DNA of 37,368 bases from Candidatus Saccharimonadota bacterium (GTDB lineage Bacteria; Patescibacteriota; Saccharimonadia; Saccharimonadales; Saccharimonadaceae): the NCBI GenBank assembly GCA_017404795.1, contig JAFRBR010000011.1:1-37368 (forward strand), in the 5' to 3' direction. Of the stretch, positions 15,530 through 23,970 are shown one piece after another. Position 1 is the stretch's first letter. The number at the start of each line of letters is the position of its first letter. The translations under genes were made by a program, and so were the position numbers. The notes below the pieces were generated by a model. It worked only from the letters and a program-made list of their open reading frames with translations. It was not told the DNA's origin and searched no databases.

Positions 15530-15555
15530 TGTTATAATAAATACATATAAGGAGG
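15530..15555 (+). promoter_or_regulatory. Extended -10 and ribosome site of the 7TM gene
   Basis: TGTTATAAT (hexamer 15533-15538), then AAGGAGG (15549-15555) 3 nt before the ATG at 15559. Upstream at 15478-15499 is an imperfect hairpin TTACAG/CTGTAA with a pyrimidine-rich loop, which could be regulatory. Confidence 0.6.
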
Positions 15556-15558
15556 TAT

Positions 15559-16545
15559 ATGCAATTAATAGTGATATTACTTACAACCGTGGCCGTGCTG
15601 ACATTTTTGTCCGGGGCTATTGTCTTTTTCGGATCATCCAAGGGAGACCGCGTCCGTTCCGCTTGGTTTTTCTTAGCGGCAATCTTTGCTACCGCTTGGA
15701 TGGCTTCAATATCAGTCTTTATGCTGGCTCAACCCGAATGGACCAACAACATCGAATGGCACGTCAAGTGGACTTTCGTCAGCGCCATCTTGATCGACCT
15801 AGCCTTCCTCGGCTATGTAGCCTGGACTCAGAAAAACGGCAAAATATTAACCTTTCTATTCGTTATTCTCGGTATCGCCATCAGTACACTAATCTTCTTT
15901 GCCCCTAATCTCCTTTATAGTGATATCATCATTTCTCGTACCGGTAATAGTGTCGTCATGAATATCGGTCCACTCTATTTTTCCTATATCATCTTCTTTA
16001 GTCTAATTGTTCCGGCTATCATTTTCTCCCTCTTTCGGCAATCAGTCAAAACTCATTCTTTGCGCAAAAAGGGGGGCGACATCACAATTATGGCTAGCTT
16101 CGGTTTATCGAGCTTGATCATATTAGTAGCTAACCTCATTTTGCCATTACTTGGCAATTGGAGCGCTATTTGGCTAGGCCCACTAGCCTTATCCGCTACA
16201 ATCATCGGCTTTTATTACACTATCCTGAGATACCATTCGCTGAATCTCTCGTCTGTCTGGCTCAAGATTTTCTCCTATATTGTTATCATTTCTTCAGTAG
16301 CAATTATTTATATGATCATCTTTGCCATCATTTTTGCCGCTCTGTTCCGCGGCTCTACTCCTTCTACTGAAGTTATCATCTTGAACTTTATCATGATTTT
16401 GATTTTTGTCGCCTTGACTCCAGCCATGAACGAATTTACCAGATTTATCCGTACTCTTATCAGCCAAAGCGACCAGCACAGGACGCACACCACCAAACAT
16501 CACTCTTCTCAAATTAACTCAAATCATTCTAAGGAAGTCAAATAA
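15559..16545 (+). CDS. Multi-pass membrane protein resembling the 7TM sensor domain of histidine kinases
   Basis: 328 residues with about eight hydrophobic helices from residue 1 to about 295, then a His/Ser/Gln-rich polar tail. Helix layout and motifs such as RSAWFFLAAIFATAWMAS, IEWHVKWTFVSAILIDLAF and ILRYHSLNLSS resemble the N-terminal 7TM region (HisKA_7TM) of bacterial histidine kinases. No kinase, PAS or GAF domain follows, so if the resemblance is real this is a free-standing sensor or transport-like module. It overlaps nothing and is followed 3 nt later by the CAP-domain gene, so the pair is an operon. Start chosen from a perfect AAGGAGG, 3 nt away. Confidence 0.6.
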   Translation: MQLIVILLTTVAVLTFLSGAIVFFGSSKGDRVRSAWFFLAAIFATAWMASISVFMLAQPEWTNNIEWHVKWTFVSAILIDLAFLGYVAWTQKNGKILTFLFVILGIAISTLIFFAPNLLYSDIIISRTGNSVVMNIGPLYFSYIIFFSLIVPAIIFSLFRQSVKTHSLRKKGGDITIMASFGLSSLIILVANLILPLLGNWSAIWLGPLALSATIIGFYYTILRYHSLNLSSVWLKIFSYIVIISSVAIIYMIIFAIIFAALFRGSTPSTEVIILNFIMILIFVALTPAMNEFTRFIRTLISQSDQHRTHTTKHHSSQINSNHSKEVK

Positions 16546-16548
16546 ATC

Positions 16549-17511
16549 ATGAAACCCGAAACCAAAAAACATTCTCGCGTCACCATCCTGCTTTCTATCA
16601 ATGCTGCGGCTGTAGTAATTGCTGGAGTTTTGATTTCTAGTGCTATTTGGCTCAACGGCGGGCTAACTTTCCGCGCCGTAGGCGAGCGTTCAGACATTGT
16701 TGCTGGCGATGCTGAGTCTACCGCTTTACTAGACTCCGTTTCCAATTCCAAAGCCGCCGCCGCCGAATACGTCGACATTATCGGCAACGATGATTATATT
16801 TCTACTTCTAGCCACGAATACGATAGTTCCGACGTTCCATCCGGCGAACTGTGGAACGAAAACGCCATTGTTATTTATGGCACACCCGATGTCGATATTT
16901 GCGTTGGCGGCGGGTTGTCGGATCTCGGCGAGATGTATTGGCAGACTTCTGACTCCAATATCATTTCCGGTTTTTATAATACCGCTCGCACCTGGCTTGG
17001 CTATAGTAACGACACTTGTCGTTATCCTGTAATTAACGGTTACGGCACTACCACTATTACTGCCGGTACTTATGACGGCAAACGCAAAGACAGCATCACT
17101 GTCACCGTCATTGAGCCTCCCGTTGAACAATGGAAACATGAAGTCTTAACCCTCGTCAATAAGATTCGCATCAAGAACAATTTAGATCAACTTTCTTGGG
17201 GCGAAACTTGCGAATCCGCTGCTGATGTTCGTGCCACCGAGACCAAGACTCTCTATGCCCATACCCGTCCAGATGGCTCTAGCTGGTCTACAGTTTGTCC
17301 AGCACCTAGCTCTGGTGGCGTCAGCGGCGAAAACCTCGCCATGGGCAACGCCGCCGTTTCTCCCGCCACTACCGTCGCCCTTTGGATGGGCAGCGAAGCT
17401 CACCGTGCCAACATCTTAAACCCCGAATACACCAAACTTTCAGTCGGTTTTGTCTTCGACATGGATTCCGATTATAAGACTTACTGGTCGCAATTCTTCA
17501 GCACCTATTAG
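16549..17511 (+). CDS. Secreted or membrane-anchored CAP (SCP/PR-1) domain protein
   Basis: 320 residues. An N-terminal signal or anchor helix (about 12-35) is followed by a linker and a roughly 110-residue region with no recognised domain. The C-terminal CAP domain starts near residue 195: LTLVNKIRIKNN, SAADVRATE, YAHTRPDGSSWSTV, SGENLAMG and VALWMGSEAHRANILNPE. These hold the conserved His and Glu positions of the CAP cavity. Bacterial CAP proteins sit outside the cell; their activities are mostly unknown. The gene is 3 nt after the 7TM gene; the only Shine-Dalgarno-like site, AAGGA, is rather far upstream, so translational coupling is likely. Its last 4 bases overlap the end of the opposing CapA-like gene. 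Confidence 0.83.
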   Translation: MKPETKKHSRVTILLSINAAAVVIAGVLISSAIWLNGGLTFRAVGERSDIVAGDAESTALLDSVSNSKAAAAEYVDIIGNDDYISTSSHEYDSSDVPSGELWNENAIVIYGTPDVDICVGGGLSDLGEMYWQTSDSNIISGFYNTARTWLGYSNDTCRYPVINGYGTTTITAGTYDGKRKDSITVTVIEPPVEQWKHEVLTLVNKIRIKNNLDQLSWGETCESAADVRATETKTLYAHTRPDGSSWSTVCPAPSSGGVSGENLAMGNAAVSPATTVALWMGSEAHRANILNPEYTKLSVGFVFDMDSDYKTYWSQFFSTY

Positions 17512-18956
17512 GGTCGTTCACTAATGAGTCTGTCAATAAACCATTCGGGGCTTTCCATTATTTTGGTCTGGTAATTTGTGTCATATACAGTCGGCACAAC
17601 TTTAGTTTGTAACAATTTATCATTATAGAAATAATGTGACAAAATCAAACTCCTAGTCGTCCCCGGCCACCACGCTTGATCAAAGAATAAATTCCCTAGC
17701 CCATAATAAATCACCCCATCACCATATAATTCAAAAGTTTGCGATTGATGGGCACTAGTCCCTACCACGATATCCGCACCTAGATCAATCAAATGTCGGA
17801 AAAATCCTACTTGGTCCCCTGCCGCCGAATTAGCATAATCACAGGTATTATCTTCATAATCCGCAACATAGGCGTTACATTCATAATATTGAATATCGAT
17901 AATTACAATATCACCTCGTTCTTTTGCCGCCGCAATTTCCGTCGTCACATTAGTCTCGTCGTATTGATTTGCTCCGGGTGTATCATCCAAAGTCGCCCCA
18001 CCCGTAGACTGGTTATAAGCTAAAAAGGTAATCCCAGTTCCTTTTGTATTAATTTCTAAGGGCATCACTGCCTCGGTCGCCGTCTTTCCGCCGCCCACTA
18101 TTTTGATATTATTACTATTATATATATCTATAGTATTATTAGCCGCCTCATCTCCACAATCTTGATTGTGATTTCCGGTCAACTCCACTACATCTAGCCC
18201 AATATCCAGTAAAGTGTCAATAAATCGCGGGTCAGAACAAATATTGTCGGCACTGGCCATTTCCGAAAAAGACGCTTCGTTCGAAGTATGCGTAATATCA
18301 AAACTTCTTAAATACTCTGCAATATCTTGGCTAAAATATTTAGCATCTCCCACTTCGGTTAATTTACCATTCATTCCACGCGAAAGTGCCGTTACACCAG
18401 TCTGTGCCATAGTCAGTACATTATCTTTGCTTGGCAAAGTTTTGTTTAATCTCTCATCAACTAACGGCTTAATCTCTTCGGCAAACTTTTCCGATTCAAA
18501 ACTAATAATGTTATAATATGCCCCCTGATCAAAAGTATCTAGATAATACTGCCCGTCAATACTTAAGAGTTTTTTACTAAAATCTAACTCCTCTATCGGG
18601 ATTACTTCTACTTCATCAAATTCATTGCGGTCGCTCCGACTATCATAGAAATCCGTCACTGGCACCATGATACTATATATATACTCCCCCTCTGCTAACT
18701 CTGGATAAGTCAAACTATTTCGTGATGTAATCGTCGCATCTTTATCTAGCTCTACTTCATCAGTAAAAATCTCTTGAATCATCGTCACCTGCTCTGGTAG
18801 CAGCCGATCTTCTTCGTATCGCACCACTCCAGGCACCTTAAATAATCCCGTCTTAGTCACAAATTGAATCCCCACAAAAGCCACCGCAAACACCACCAAG
18901 AACAAGCCCACACTCATTAAGAACATTTTTGTCCGTTTCGGCTTTCTCTGCCCCAT
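17508..18956 (-). CDS. CapA-like (PGA_cap) metallophosphatase-fold protein, membrane-anchored
   Basis: 482 residues. One N-terminal membrane helix (about 10-33, KMFLMSVGLFLVVFAVAFVG) is followed by about 160 residues not recognised, then a CapA/PGA_cap domain. Landmarks are VVELTGNHNQDCGDE, IVGGGKTATEAVMP, ADIVVGTSAHQSQTFELY and GVIYYGLGNLFFD; they match the TGNH, GAxxVxGxHxH and YxLGNFxFD motifs. The family is related to calcineurin-like phosphoesterases and is needed for poly-gamma-glutamate anchoring in Bacillus. Other capB/capC genes are absent here, so the surface polymer it acts on is unknown. Its -10 is 6 nt before the ATG, so the mRNA is probably leaderless. Confidence 0.82.
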   Translation of the reverse strand: MGQRKPKRTKMFLMSVGLFLVVFAVAFVGIQFVTKTGLFKVPGVVRYEEDRLLPEQVTMIQEIFTDEVELDKDATITSRNSLTYPELAEGEYIYSIMVPVTDFYDSRSDRNEFDEVEVIPIEELDFSKKLLSIDGQYYLDTFDQGAYYNIISFESEKFAEEIKPLVDERLNKTLPSKDNVLTMAQTGVTALSRGMNGKLTEVGDAKYFSQDIAEYLRSFDITHTSNEASFSEMASADNICSDPRFIDTLLDIGLDVVELTGNHNQDCGDEAANNTIDIYNSNNIKIVGGGKTATEAVMPLEINTKGTGITFLAYNQSTGGATLDDTPGANQYDETNVTTEIAAAKERGDIVIIDIQYYECNAYVADYEDNTCDYANSAAGDQVGFFRHLIDLGADIVVGTSAHQSQTFELYGDGVIYYGLGNLFFDQAWWPGTTRSLILSHYFYNDKLLQTKVVPTVYDTNYQTKIMESPEWFIDRLISERP

Positions 18957-18962
18957 AAAATT

Positions 18963-18977
18963 ATTATATGGTATAAT
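18963..18977. promoter_or_regulatory. Back-to-back -10 boxes of the CapA-like gene and GH97
   Basis: ATTATA (18963-18968; TATAAT on the minus strand) and TATAAT (18972-18977, plus, preceded by TGG) are three bases apart. Each lies exactly 6 nt from its start codon. The two divergent ATGs are separated by only 27 bp, so each promoter's upstream part lies inside the other gene. Confidence 0.7.
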
Positions 18978-18983
18978 TAACTT

Positions 18984-20945
18984 ATGTTCAAGTGGGCAAA
19001 TTTCTTTGTACGCGAAGAAGTAGAACGTGATATTTTATCGCCAAACGGCCAAATAAAATGTCATTTTTCATTAAACGGCGGAAAAATTTCTTATGCCGTC
19101 TTCAAAAACGACAAACCCATCCTAAGCCCCTCTAAACTGGGTTTTTTAATTTGTGGTGAAGAGCCTTTGGGTGAAAATCTTAAACTTATCCGCAGTGAAC
19201 ATCGCAAACATACCGAAGATATCGAACTGCCTTGGGGCGAAGACCGTTATATTCCCAACAATTATACCGAAACCGCCTTCTATCTCGCCGAAAAAAGACC
19301 CCCCAACCGTATTTTTACTCTCAGATTTCGTGTTTTTGACAACGGCGTAGCTTTTCGTTATGAAATCCCTCCCCAGCCCAAATTCTCACAAATTACCATC
19401 AAGGATGAACTAACTGAATTCAATGTTGATCTTAATTCCATCGCCTGGCATATCCCCGCTTATCAACCCGATCGCTACGAATATAACTACGAAAAAACCA
19501 CGGTCTATGATTTAGCCCATCCTGTCCACACTCCACTCACTGTTCGCACTCCCAATGGCTATTATTTATCCATTCACGAAGCCGCACTTTATAATTACGG
19601 TTCTATGACTATCAAGCTTAATCCTCGCCAAGCCCTTCAGTCCGACATCACACCTCTCTCTGATTTTACCAAAGCCCACGTGTTGCTACCTTTTCAAACA
19701 CCTTGGCGTTTAATTATGGTAGCCAGCTCTGCCATTGAACTAACTACCAATCGTCTAATTTATGCCCTTAACGACCCACCAGAACAAGATTTTAGTTGGG
19801 TCAAAACATTAAAATTCATTGGCATTTGGTGGGCGATGTATGTCGGTGAATGGACCTGGGCCCCAGGCGAACGCCACGGCGCCACTACCGATCATGCCAA
19901 AGAATATATCGACGCCGCCGTCCGTCTAGGTATTAGCGGGCTTCTTATTGAGGGCTGGAACGAAGGCTGGGAAGGCAACTGGCTCGAAAACGGCATCCAT
20001 AATAAATTCACCATCACTACTTCTGATTTTGATTTGCCCGCCGTAACTCGTTACGCTAAGTCCAAAAACATCGAAATCGTTGGCCATCACGAAACCGTTG
20101 GCTTTATTGATAATTACGAATCTCAACTGGAAGCTGCCTATAATTATTACGCCGCCAACAACATCCACTATATCAAAACTGGCTATGCAGGTTCGATGAT
20201 GTTAATTAATGGACGTCGCGAATACCATCATTCTCAACTAGGTGTCAATCATTATCAAAAAACCGTCGAATTAGCCGCCAAAAAACACATCTGTTTAGAT
20301 ATTCACGAACCCATCAAGGGCACCGGTATCGAACGCACTTGGCCCAATCTTTTATCTCGCGAAGGTGCTAGAGGCCAAGAATACGAAGGCGGCGCCATTT
20401 CACCATCGCACGCTTGTTTCTTACCCTATACTCGTTTACTCTCTGGCGGAATGGATTATACTCCTGGAATTTTGGACCTTACTAATAGCGTCAAGCGCAT
20501 GTCTACGACCTTAGCGCGTCAACTAGCCTATTTTGTTACAATTTATTCCGGTATGCAAATGGCTGCCGACCGTCCTTATATTTACGAAGACCGTTTTCCA
20601 AAAGAATTCGAGTTTATTCGCACCGTCCCTACTAATTTCTCTAAAACTTTGCCTCTAGCGGGTGAAATCGGCGAATATTATATAGTCGCTCGTCGGGACC
20701 ACGATTCTCGCGATTGGTATCTCGGTGGCATCACCAACGAATCAAGCCGTCGCGTCTACATCCGTTTAGATTTTCTAGACGATGGGGTTTACGCCGCCGA
20801 TCTTTATTGTGATTCTGATGACGCTCACTACCGCGAAAATCCATTTGGTATTAGCATCACTCACAAAAAAGTTGGACGTAGCGACACCCTAGATCTTTAT
20901 TTGGCGCCCGGCGGCGGTTTTGCGATTAGATTACAGCGACTATAA
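18984..20945 (+). CDS. GH97 alpha-glucosidase (SusB-like, inverting type), cytoplasmic
   Basis: 653 residues, full length for GH97. The TIM-barrel core shows IWWAMYVGEWTWAPGERHG (281-299), GLLIEGWNEGWEGNW and IVGHHETVGFIDNYE. Candidate catalytic and calcium residues are Glu199, Glu370 (HHET), Glu442 (HEP), Glu460 (SREGARGQ) and Glu466. The last three have the same spacing (18 and 6) as Glu508, Glu526 and Glu532 of SusB. The segment IKTGYAG carries no Asp nucleophile of the retaining subgroup, so an inverting mechanism fits. Most GH97 enzymes are exported, but no signal peptide is visible here. It would hydrolyse malto-oligosaccharides inside the cell. Leaderless start behind TGGTATAAT. Confidence 0.9.
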   Translation: MFKWANFFVREEVERDILSPNGQIKCHFSLNGGKISYAVFKNDKPILSPSKLGFLICGEEPLGENLKLIRSEHRKHTEDIELPWGEDRYIPNNYTETAFYLAEKRPPNRIFTLRFRVFDNGVAFRYEIPPQPKFSQITIKDELTEFNVDLNSIAWHIPAYQPDRYEYNYEKTTVYDLAHPVHTPLTVRTPNGYYLSIHEAALYNYGSMTIKLNPRQALQSDITPLSDFTKAHVLLPFQTPWRLIMVASSAIELTTNRLIYALNDPPEQDFSWVKTLKFIGIWWAMYVGEWTWAPGERHGATTDHAKEYIDAAVRLGISGLLIEGWNEGWEGNWLENGIHNKFTITTSDFDLPAVTRYAKSKNIEIVGHHETVGFIDNYESQLEAAYNYYAANNIHYIKTGYAGSMMLINGRREYHHSQLGVNHYQKTVELAAKKHICLDIHEPIKGTGIERTWPNLLSREGARGQEYEGGAISPSHACFLPYTRLLSGGMDYTPGILDLTNSVKRMSTTLARQLAYFVTIYSGMQMAADRPYIYEDRFPKEFEFIRTVPTNFSKTLPLAGEIGEYYIVARRDHDSRDWYLGGITNESSRRVYIRLDFLDDGVYAADLYCDSDDAHYRENPFGISITHKKVGRSDTLDLYLAPGGGFAIRLQRL

Positions 20946-21431
20946 TTTAATCGCTGTAACAATTAATCTGTGCGTCGCATCTCCCCCATCAAGCAACCGT
21001 CCAGCACAAGTCATAATTACAAGCGTATCTCGATCCGCGGAACTTAATAATTTACTCATTTCAATTTGATATTTCGGCACCATATCAATTGCTACTATCT
21101 TGTAGTCTGCATAATCATAGTTAATTCCATCCCCCAACGCAACCTGATATAAATTTTCAAACACCGTAGCAGAGTGACCAATTAGTAGAGTTTTATTTTT
21201 GGCTTGGGAATAACTCCCTACGATCTCATCAGGTGTGTTTAGGCTATTATTATCTAATGTAAGTGTCGTCACATCAGAATTCAAACCAATTTTTGGCACT
21301 ACCAACTTAGTCGAAACTTCGTAATTCGTAGCTCCTGCCGGCTGTAAACCCACAACCAAATATATAGCAAAAGCCAAAAAATACAATCCGACGAAAATTT
21401 TTCTTGTGCTTAAGCGCTGCTTTAGCTCCAC
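20940..21431 (-). CDS. Sortase-family transpeptidase
   Basis: 163 residues. An N-terminal membrane helix (about 12-31) is followed by the sortase beta-barrel. The catalytic triad is visible: His86 in IGHSATVF, Cys142 in LVIMTCAG and Arg155 in DATHRLIV. The short length and LVVPKIGLNSDV entry strand resemble class D/E-like sortases. It would join surface proteins to the cell wall or to each other; no LPxTG-type substrate is seen in the window. The start is GTG, chosen because AAGGAGG lies 5 nt upstream and TGCTATAAT 20 nt upstream. Its last 6 bases overlap the end of the GH97 gene. Confidence 0.85.
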   Translation of the reverse strand: MELKQRLSTRKIFVGLYFLAFAIYLVVGLQPAGATNYEVSTKLVVPKIGLNSDVTTLTLDNNSLNTPDEIVGSYSQAKNKTLLIGHSATVFENLYQVALGDGINYDYADYKIVAIDMVPKYQIEMSKLLSSADRDTLVIMTCAGRLLDGGDATHRLIVTAIKL

Positions 21432-21451
21432 ACTCTCCTCCTTATGTTTTT

Positions 21452-21460
21452 ATTATAGCA
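21452..21460 (-). promoter_or_regulatory. Extended -10 of the sortase gene
   Basis: TGCTATAAT, hexamer 21452-21457. It is followed by a 20-nt leader containing AAGGAGG before the GTG start. Confidence 0.65.
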
Positions 21461-21550
21461 TAGGCATTTTCATTTTTGGATTTATGAATTATATTTTTTC
21501 AAAATCAAAGTTGTGGAAAACTCAAAATTTGCAATTGTTCAACTATCTGT

Positions 21551-21558
21551 GCTACAAT
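21551..21558 (+). promoter_or_regulatory. Extended -10 of the P-loop kinase gene
   Basis: TGCTACAAT with hexamer 21553-21558, nine bases before the ATG at 21568. A near-leaderless message is expected. Confidence 0.5.
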
Positions 21559-21567
21559 AGAATTATT

Positions 21568-22068
21568 ATGGAAGGTAATAAATCCAAACCTCGTGCACTT
21601 CTGGTTTTCGGAGCGCCTTGTAGCGGCAAATCAACTTTTGCTGCAAAATTCGGTCACAAATTCAATCTAGCGGATTATGATTTTGACCAATTGATGAGTG
21701 AGCACGAATTCACCCACGACGAAATTTTAATCATCCTAGAACAAATTTTAAAAACCCGTCAGACAATTTTAATCGAAGGCTGTCTAGACACCGAGAAAGA
21801 CCGTATCGAAATGCGCAATCTCTTACGTGACCATGGTTACGAACCCACCCTCATTTGGATTCAGACCGATGTTTCCACTATTCGTTCTCGACTAAAATCG
21901 CGCTTCAAATCCGTCAGTAAAGCCAAAGATTTCTACGAAAAAGCCGTAGATACAATTGAGGCACCCAATGAAAACGAGCACGCTATCATTCTTTCCGGCA
22001 AACATACTTTTGAAACTCAAGCCAAACACGTCGTGGCCGGCTTAGCTGATTTGGGCAAAAATAGTTAA
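21568..22068 (+). CDS. AAA_33-type P-loop ATPase/kinase
   Basis: 166 residues. Walker A is GAPCSGKST (15-23), preceded by a hydrophobic strand. A DYDFDQLM segment and ILIEGCLDTEKDR resemble the second strand of small P-loop kinases, and LIWIQTDVSTIRSRLKSR supplies the lid Arg residues. This pattern fits the AAA_33/zeta-toxin-like or nucleoside-kinase-like group that phosphorylates small molecules or RNA ends; the substrate cannot be read. The ATG is preferred over upstream starts because a -10 (TACAAT) lies 9 nt before it. The stop overlaps the ATG of the metallopeptidase gene (TAATG), so the two are translationally coupled. Confidence 0.72.
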   Translation: MEGNKSKPRALLVFGAPCSGKSTFAAKFGHKFNLADYDFDQLMSEHEFTHDEILIILEQILKTRQTILIEGCLDTEKDRIEMRNLLRDHGYEPTLIWIQTDVSTIRSRLKSRFKSVSKAKDFYEKAVDTIEAPNENEHAIILSGKHTFETQAKHVVAGLADLGKNS

Positions 22069-22613
22069 TGATTATCCAGGATTCAGAATTCGGCGAAGTT
22101 ATCGTCCGCAAAAATGCTTGGGTTAGAGGTGTTAAGTTTTCAGTTTCTACATCTGGACGTTTGCAAATGAGCGTACCAAAATACACCTCCGAGTTCATGG
22201 CTAAGCGCTATCTCAAATCCAACCGCGACAATATCCGCCAGAACCTCCCCCTAAAAGACCCGTCCAACCAGCGAGCTCGTGATTATCAAAAAAAGCAATT
22301 AATGAAAAAAGCCCGTGATTATCTGCCTTACCGGCTAGAATATTGGGCTAAACGTTATGGTTATAAATATGAAAAGTGCCGTTTATCTCACGCCAATACA
22401 CGCTGGGGCAGCTGTTCGTCTAATCGCACCATCTCACTCAACATTGGCCTCATGAAAGTCCCCGAGCCTTTACGCGATTATGTGATTTTGCATGAGCTAG
22501 CACATCTTAATCATATGGATCATTCGCCTGCCTTTTGGCGCGAAGTCAGTCTCCACGACCCTAATTACAAAACCCACGAACGCCGACTGAAACACTTCTC
22601 GCCTGGGTTATAG
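22068..22613 (+). CDS. YgjP/WLM-like (DUF45) metallopeptidase
   Basis: 181 residues. The zinc site HELAH is at 142-146, with a third ligand probably His152 (MDHSPAFW). RWGSCSS (112-118) is the other family signature of DUF45/YgjP proteins. The N-terminal beta-rich part (VRGVKFSVSTSGRLQMSVP) is also typical. These are predicted zinc peptidases of the M48/WLM superclan, often next to restriction or repair genes; the physiological target is unknown. It is coupled to the upstream kinase gene by a 1-base overlap. It ends one base before the CCA end of the opposing tRNA-Trp gene. Confidence 0.87.
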   Translation: MIIQDSEFGEVIVRKNAWVRGVKFSVSTSGRLQMSVPKYTSEFMAKRYLKSNRDNIRQNLPLKDPSNQRARDYQKKQLMKKARDYLPYRLEYWAKRYGYKYEKCRLSHANTRWGSCSSNRTISLNIGLMKVPEPLRDYVILHELAHLNHMDHSPAFWREVSLHDPNYKTHERRLKHFSPGL

Positions 22614-22689
22614 TGGCAGGGGCAGAGGGACTTGAACCCCCGACACCAGGTTTTGGAGACCTGTGCTCTACCAACTGAGCTATACCCCT
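22614..22689 (-). tRNA. tRNA-Trp (anticodon CCA)
   Basis: 76 nt including encoded CCA (22614-22616), discriminator G. Acceptor AGGGGTA/TGCCCCT has one G-U pair. The anticodon arm CAGGT-CTCCAAA-ACCTG gives CCA. T-arm GGTTCAAGTCC. Converges on the metallopeptidase gene. A TATAAT (22702-22707) lies 12 nt upstream. The CCA anticodon reads UGG only, and the window uses UGA as a stop. Confidence 0.93.
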
Positions 22690-22731
22690 TTAAAAGTTCT
22701 GATTATATTTTATCATAAAATGTTAAAATGT

Positions 22732-22739
22732 GCTATAAT
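22732..22739 (+). promoter_or_regulatory. Extended -10 of the GT4-GH57 operon
   Basis: TGCTATAAT, hexamer 22734-22739, seven bases before the ATG at 22747; leaderless start expected. Confidence 0.7.
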
Positions 22740-22746
22740 TATATAG

Positions 22747-23970
22747 ATGAAAATACTTATGCTAGGTTGGGAATTGCCACCACATAATAGTGGTGGGCTT
22801 GGCGTAGCTTGTTTTAATATGGCCCAAGCCCTAGCAAATGAAGGTGCTGATATTGATTTTGTTTTACCCTACAACGCCCAGCACAAAGATGTTGATTTTA
22901 TGCAAATTCTATCTGCCACCAGACTCGACCCGATTCACCGCTACGGTGGTGGCGCCTATACTAATTTGCAACTATTCACCGAAATCATCCCAGATATTCA
23001 TCCCGGCAAATTAGTCTCTATTCGCGAAGTCCAGCACCAATATCAGAAATACGTCGCTAGTTATCTCCAGACCCATCACCCCGACCTCGTACACGCGCAT
23101 GATTGGCTAACTTTTGAAGCCGGCATTTTGGCTAAACAAGACCACGGCACACCCCTAATTGCTCACGTTCATGCTACCGAATACGATCGCGCCGGTATGC
23201 ACACCGGCAATCCTCTTATTCACGAAATCGAACAAGAAGGTTTAATGCTCGCCGACCGCATTATCGCCGTTTCTGAGTCTACCAAGCGCCTAATTCACGA
23301 CAAGTATCACATTCCACTCAACAAAATTGACGTAATTTACAACTCTCTCGATTCTAATTACGAAAAAGATTATCTTTTCAACGATTCAGCTTATAACTAC
23401 ATCAAACAATTAAAATCCGCCGGTTATACCATCGTGTCTACCGTTGGTCGTTTTACCATTCAAAAAGGCCTTGAGCGTCTGATGTCCGCCGCTAAACTAG
23501 CCATCAGCAAAAACCCCAAACTCGTCTTTATTTTTGCTGGTGACGGCGAAGAAAAGAATGAGCTAATTAATCTTTCCGCCGAATACGGCATCGCCAAAAA
23601 TGTGATTTTTACTGGTTTTATTCGTGGCCAAAAATTGCGCGACATTTATTCTCTGACAGATATTTTTGTCATGAGCTCCATTTCTGAACCTTTTGGCTTG
23701 ACGGCTCTTGAAGCTGCTCATCATGGTGACATTTTGATTCTCACCCATCAATCCGGAGTTTCCGAAATCATCTGGTCAGCGCTCAAATATGACTTTTGGG
23801 ATACCCAGAAGTTAGCCGACGAGATTCTCGCCGTGGCTGACAGTTCCACTTTGAGAGCAACTCTGCGTACCAATATCGCCAAAGAATATCGTCAAATTTC
23901 CTGGTCCAAAGTTGCCAAAAAATGCCTAAACGTTTATAATAAAGTAAACAAACATAAGAGGAATCGATAA
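22747..23970 (+). CDS. GT4-family glycosyltransferase (glycogen-synthase-like)
   Basis: 407 residues, GT-B fold. The N-terminal domain starts MKILMLGWELPPHNSGGLGV, the acceptor-side Gly loop of GT4/GT5 enzymes. DLVHAHDW (113-120), VHATEYDR (141-148) and IIAVSESTK follow. The C-terminal nucleotide-sugar domain has VGRFTIQKG (233-241), FAGDGEE and SEPFGLTALE (313-322), the EX7E donor motif. It would move glucose or another sugar from a nucleotide donor. Its position directly before a GH57 enzyme is a common pair in bacteria and archaea and suggests alpha-glucan building. The stop is followed with no gap by the GH57 ATG. Confidence 0.87.
   Translation: MKILMLGWELPPHNSGGLGVACFNMAQALANEGADIDFVLPYNAQHKDVDFMQILSATRLDPIHRYGGGAYTNLQLFTEIIPDIHPGKLVSIREVQHQYQKYVASYLQTHHPDLVHAHDWLTFEAGILAKQDHGTPLIAHVHATEYDRAGMHTGNPLIHEIEQEGLMLADRIIAVSESTKRLIHDKYHIPLNKIDVIYNSLDSNYEKDYLFNDSAYNYIKQLKSAGYTIVSTVGRFTIQKGLERLMSAAKLAISKNPKLVFIFAGDGEEKNELINLSAEYGIAKNVIFTGFIRGQKLRDIYSLTDIFVMSSISEPFGLTALEAAHHGDILILTHQSGVSEIIWSALKYDFWDTQKLADEILAVADSSTLRATLRTNIAKEYRQISWSKVAKKCLNVYNKVNKHKRNR

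Noticed and set aside
16294-17139. Minus-strand reading frames opposite the 7TM and CAP genes
   Set aside because: No ribosome sites, no recognisable domains, and the plus-strand genes have clear family motifs.
22614-22689. Recoding of UGA as an amino acid (as in Gracilibacteria/Absconditabacteria)
   Set aside because: Several genes end in TGA at the expected length (nusG, GT35 gene, DUF4203-like gene), and tRNA-Trp has anticodon CCA.
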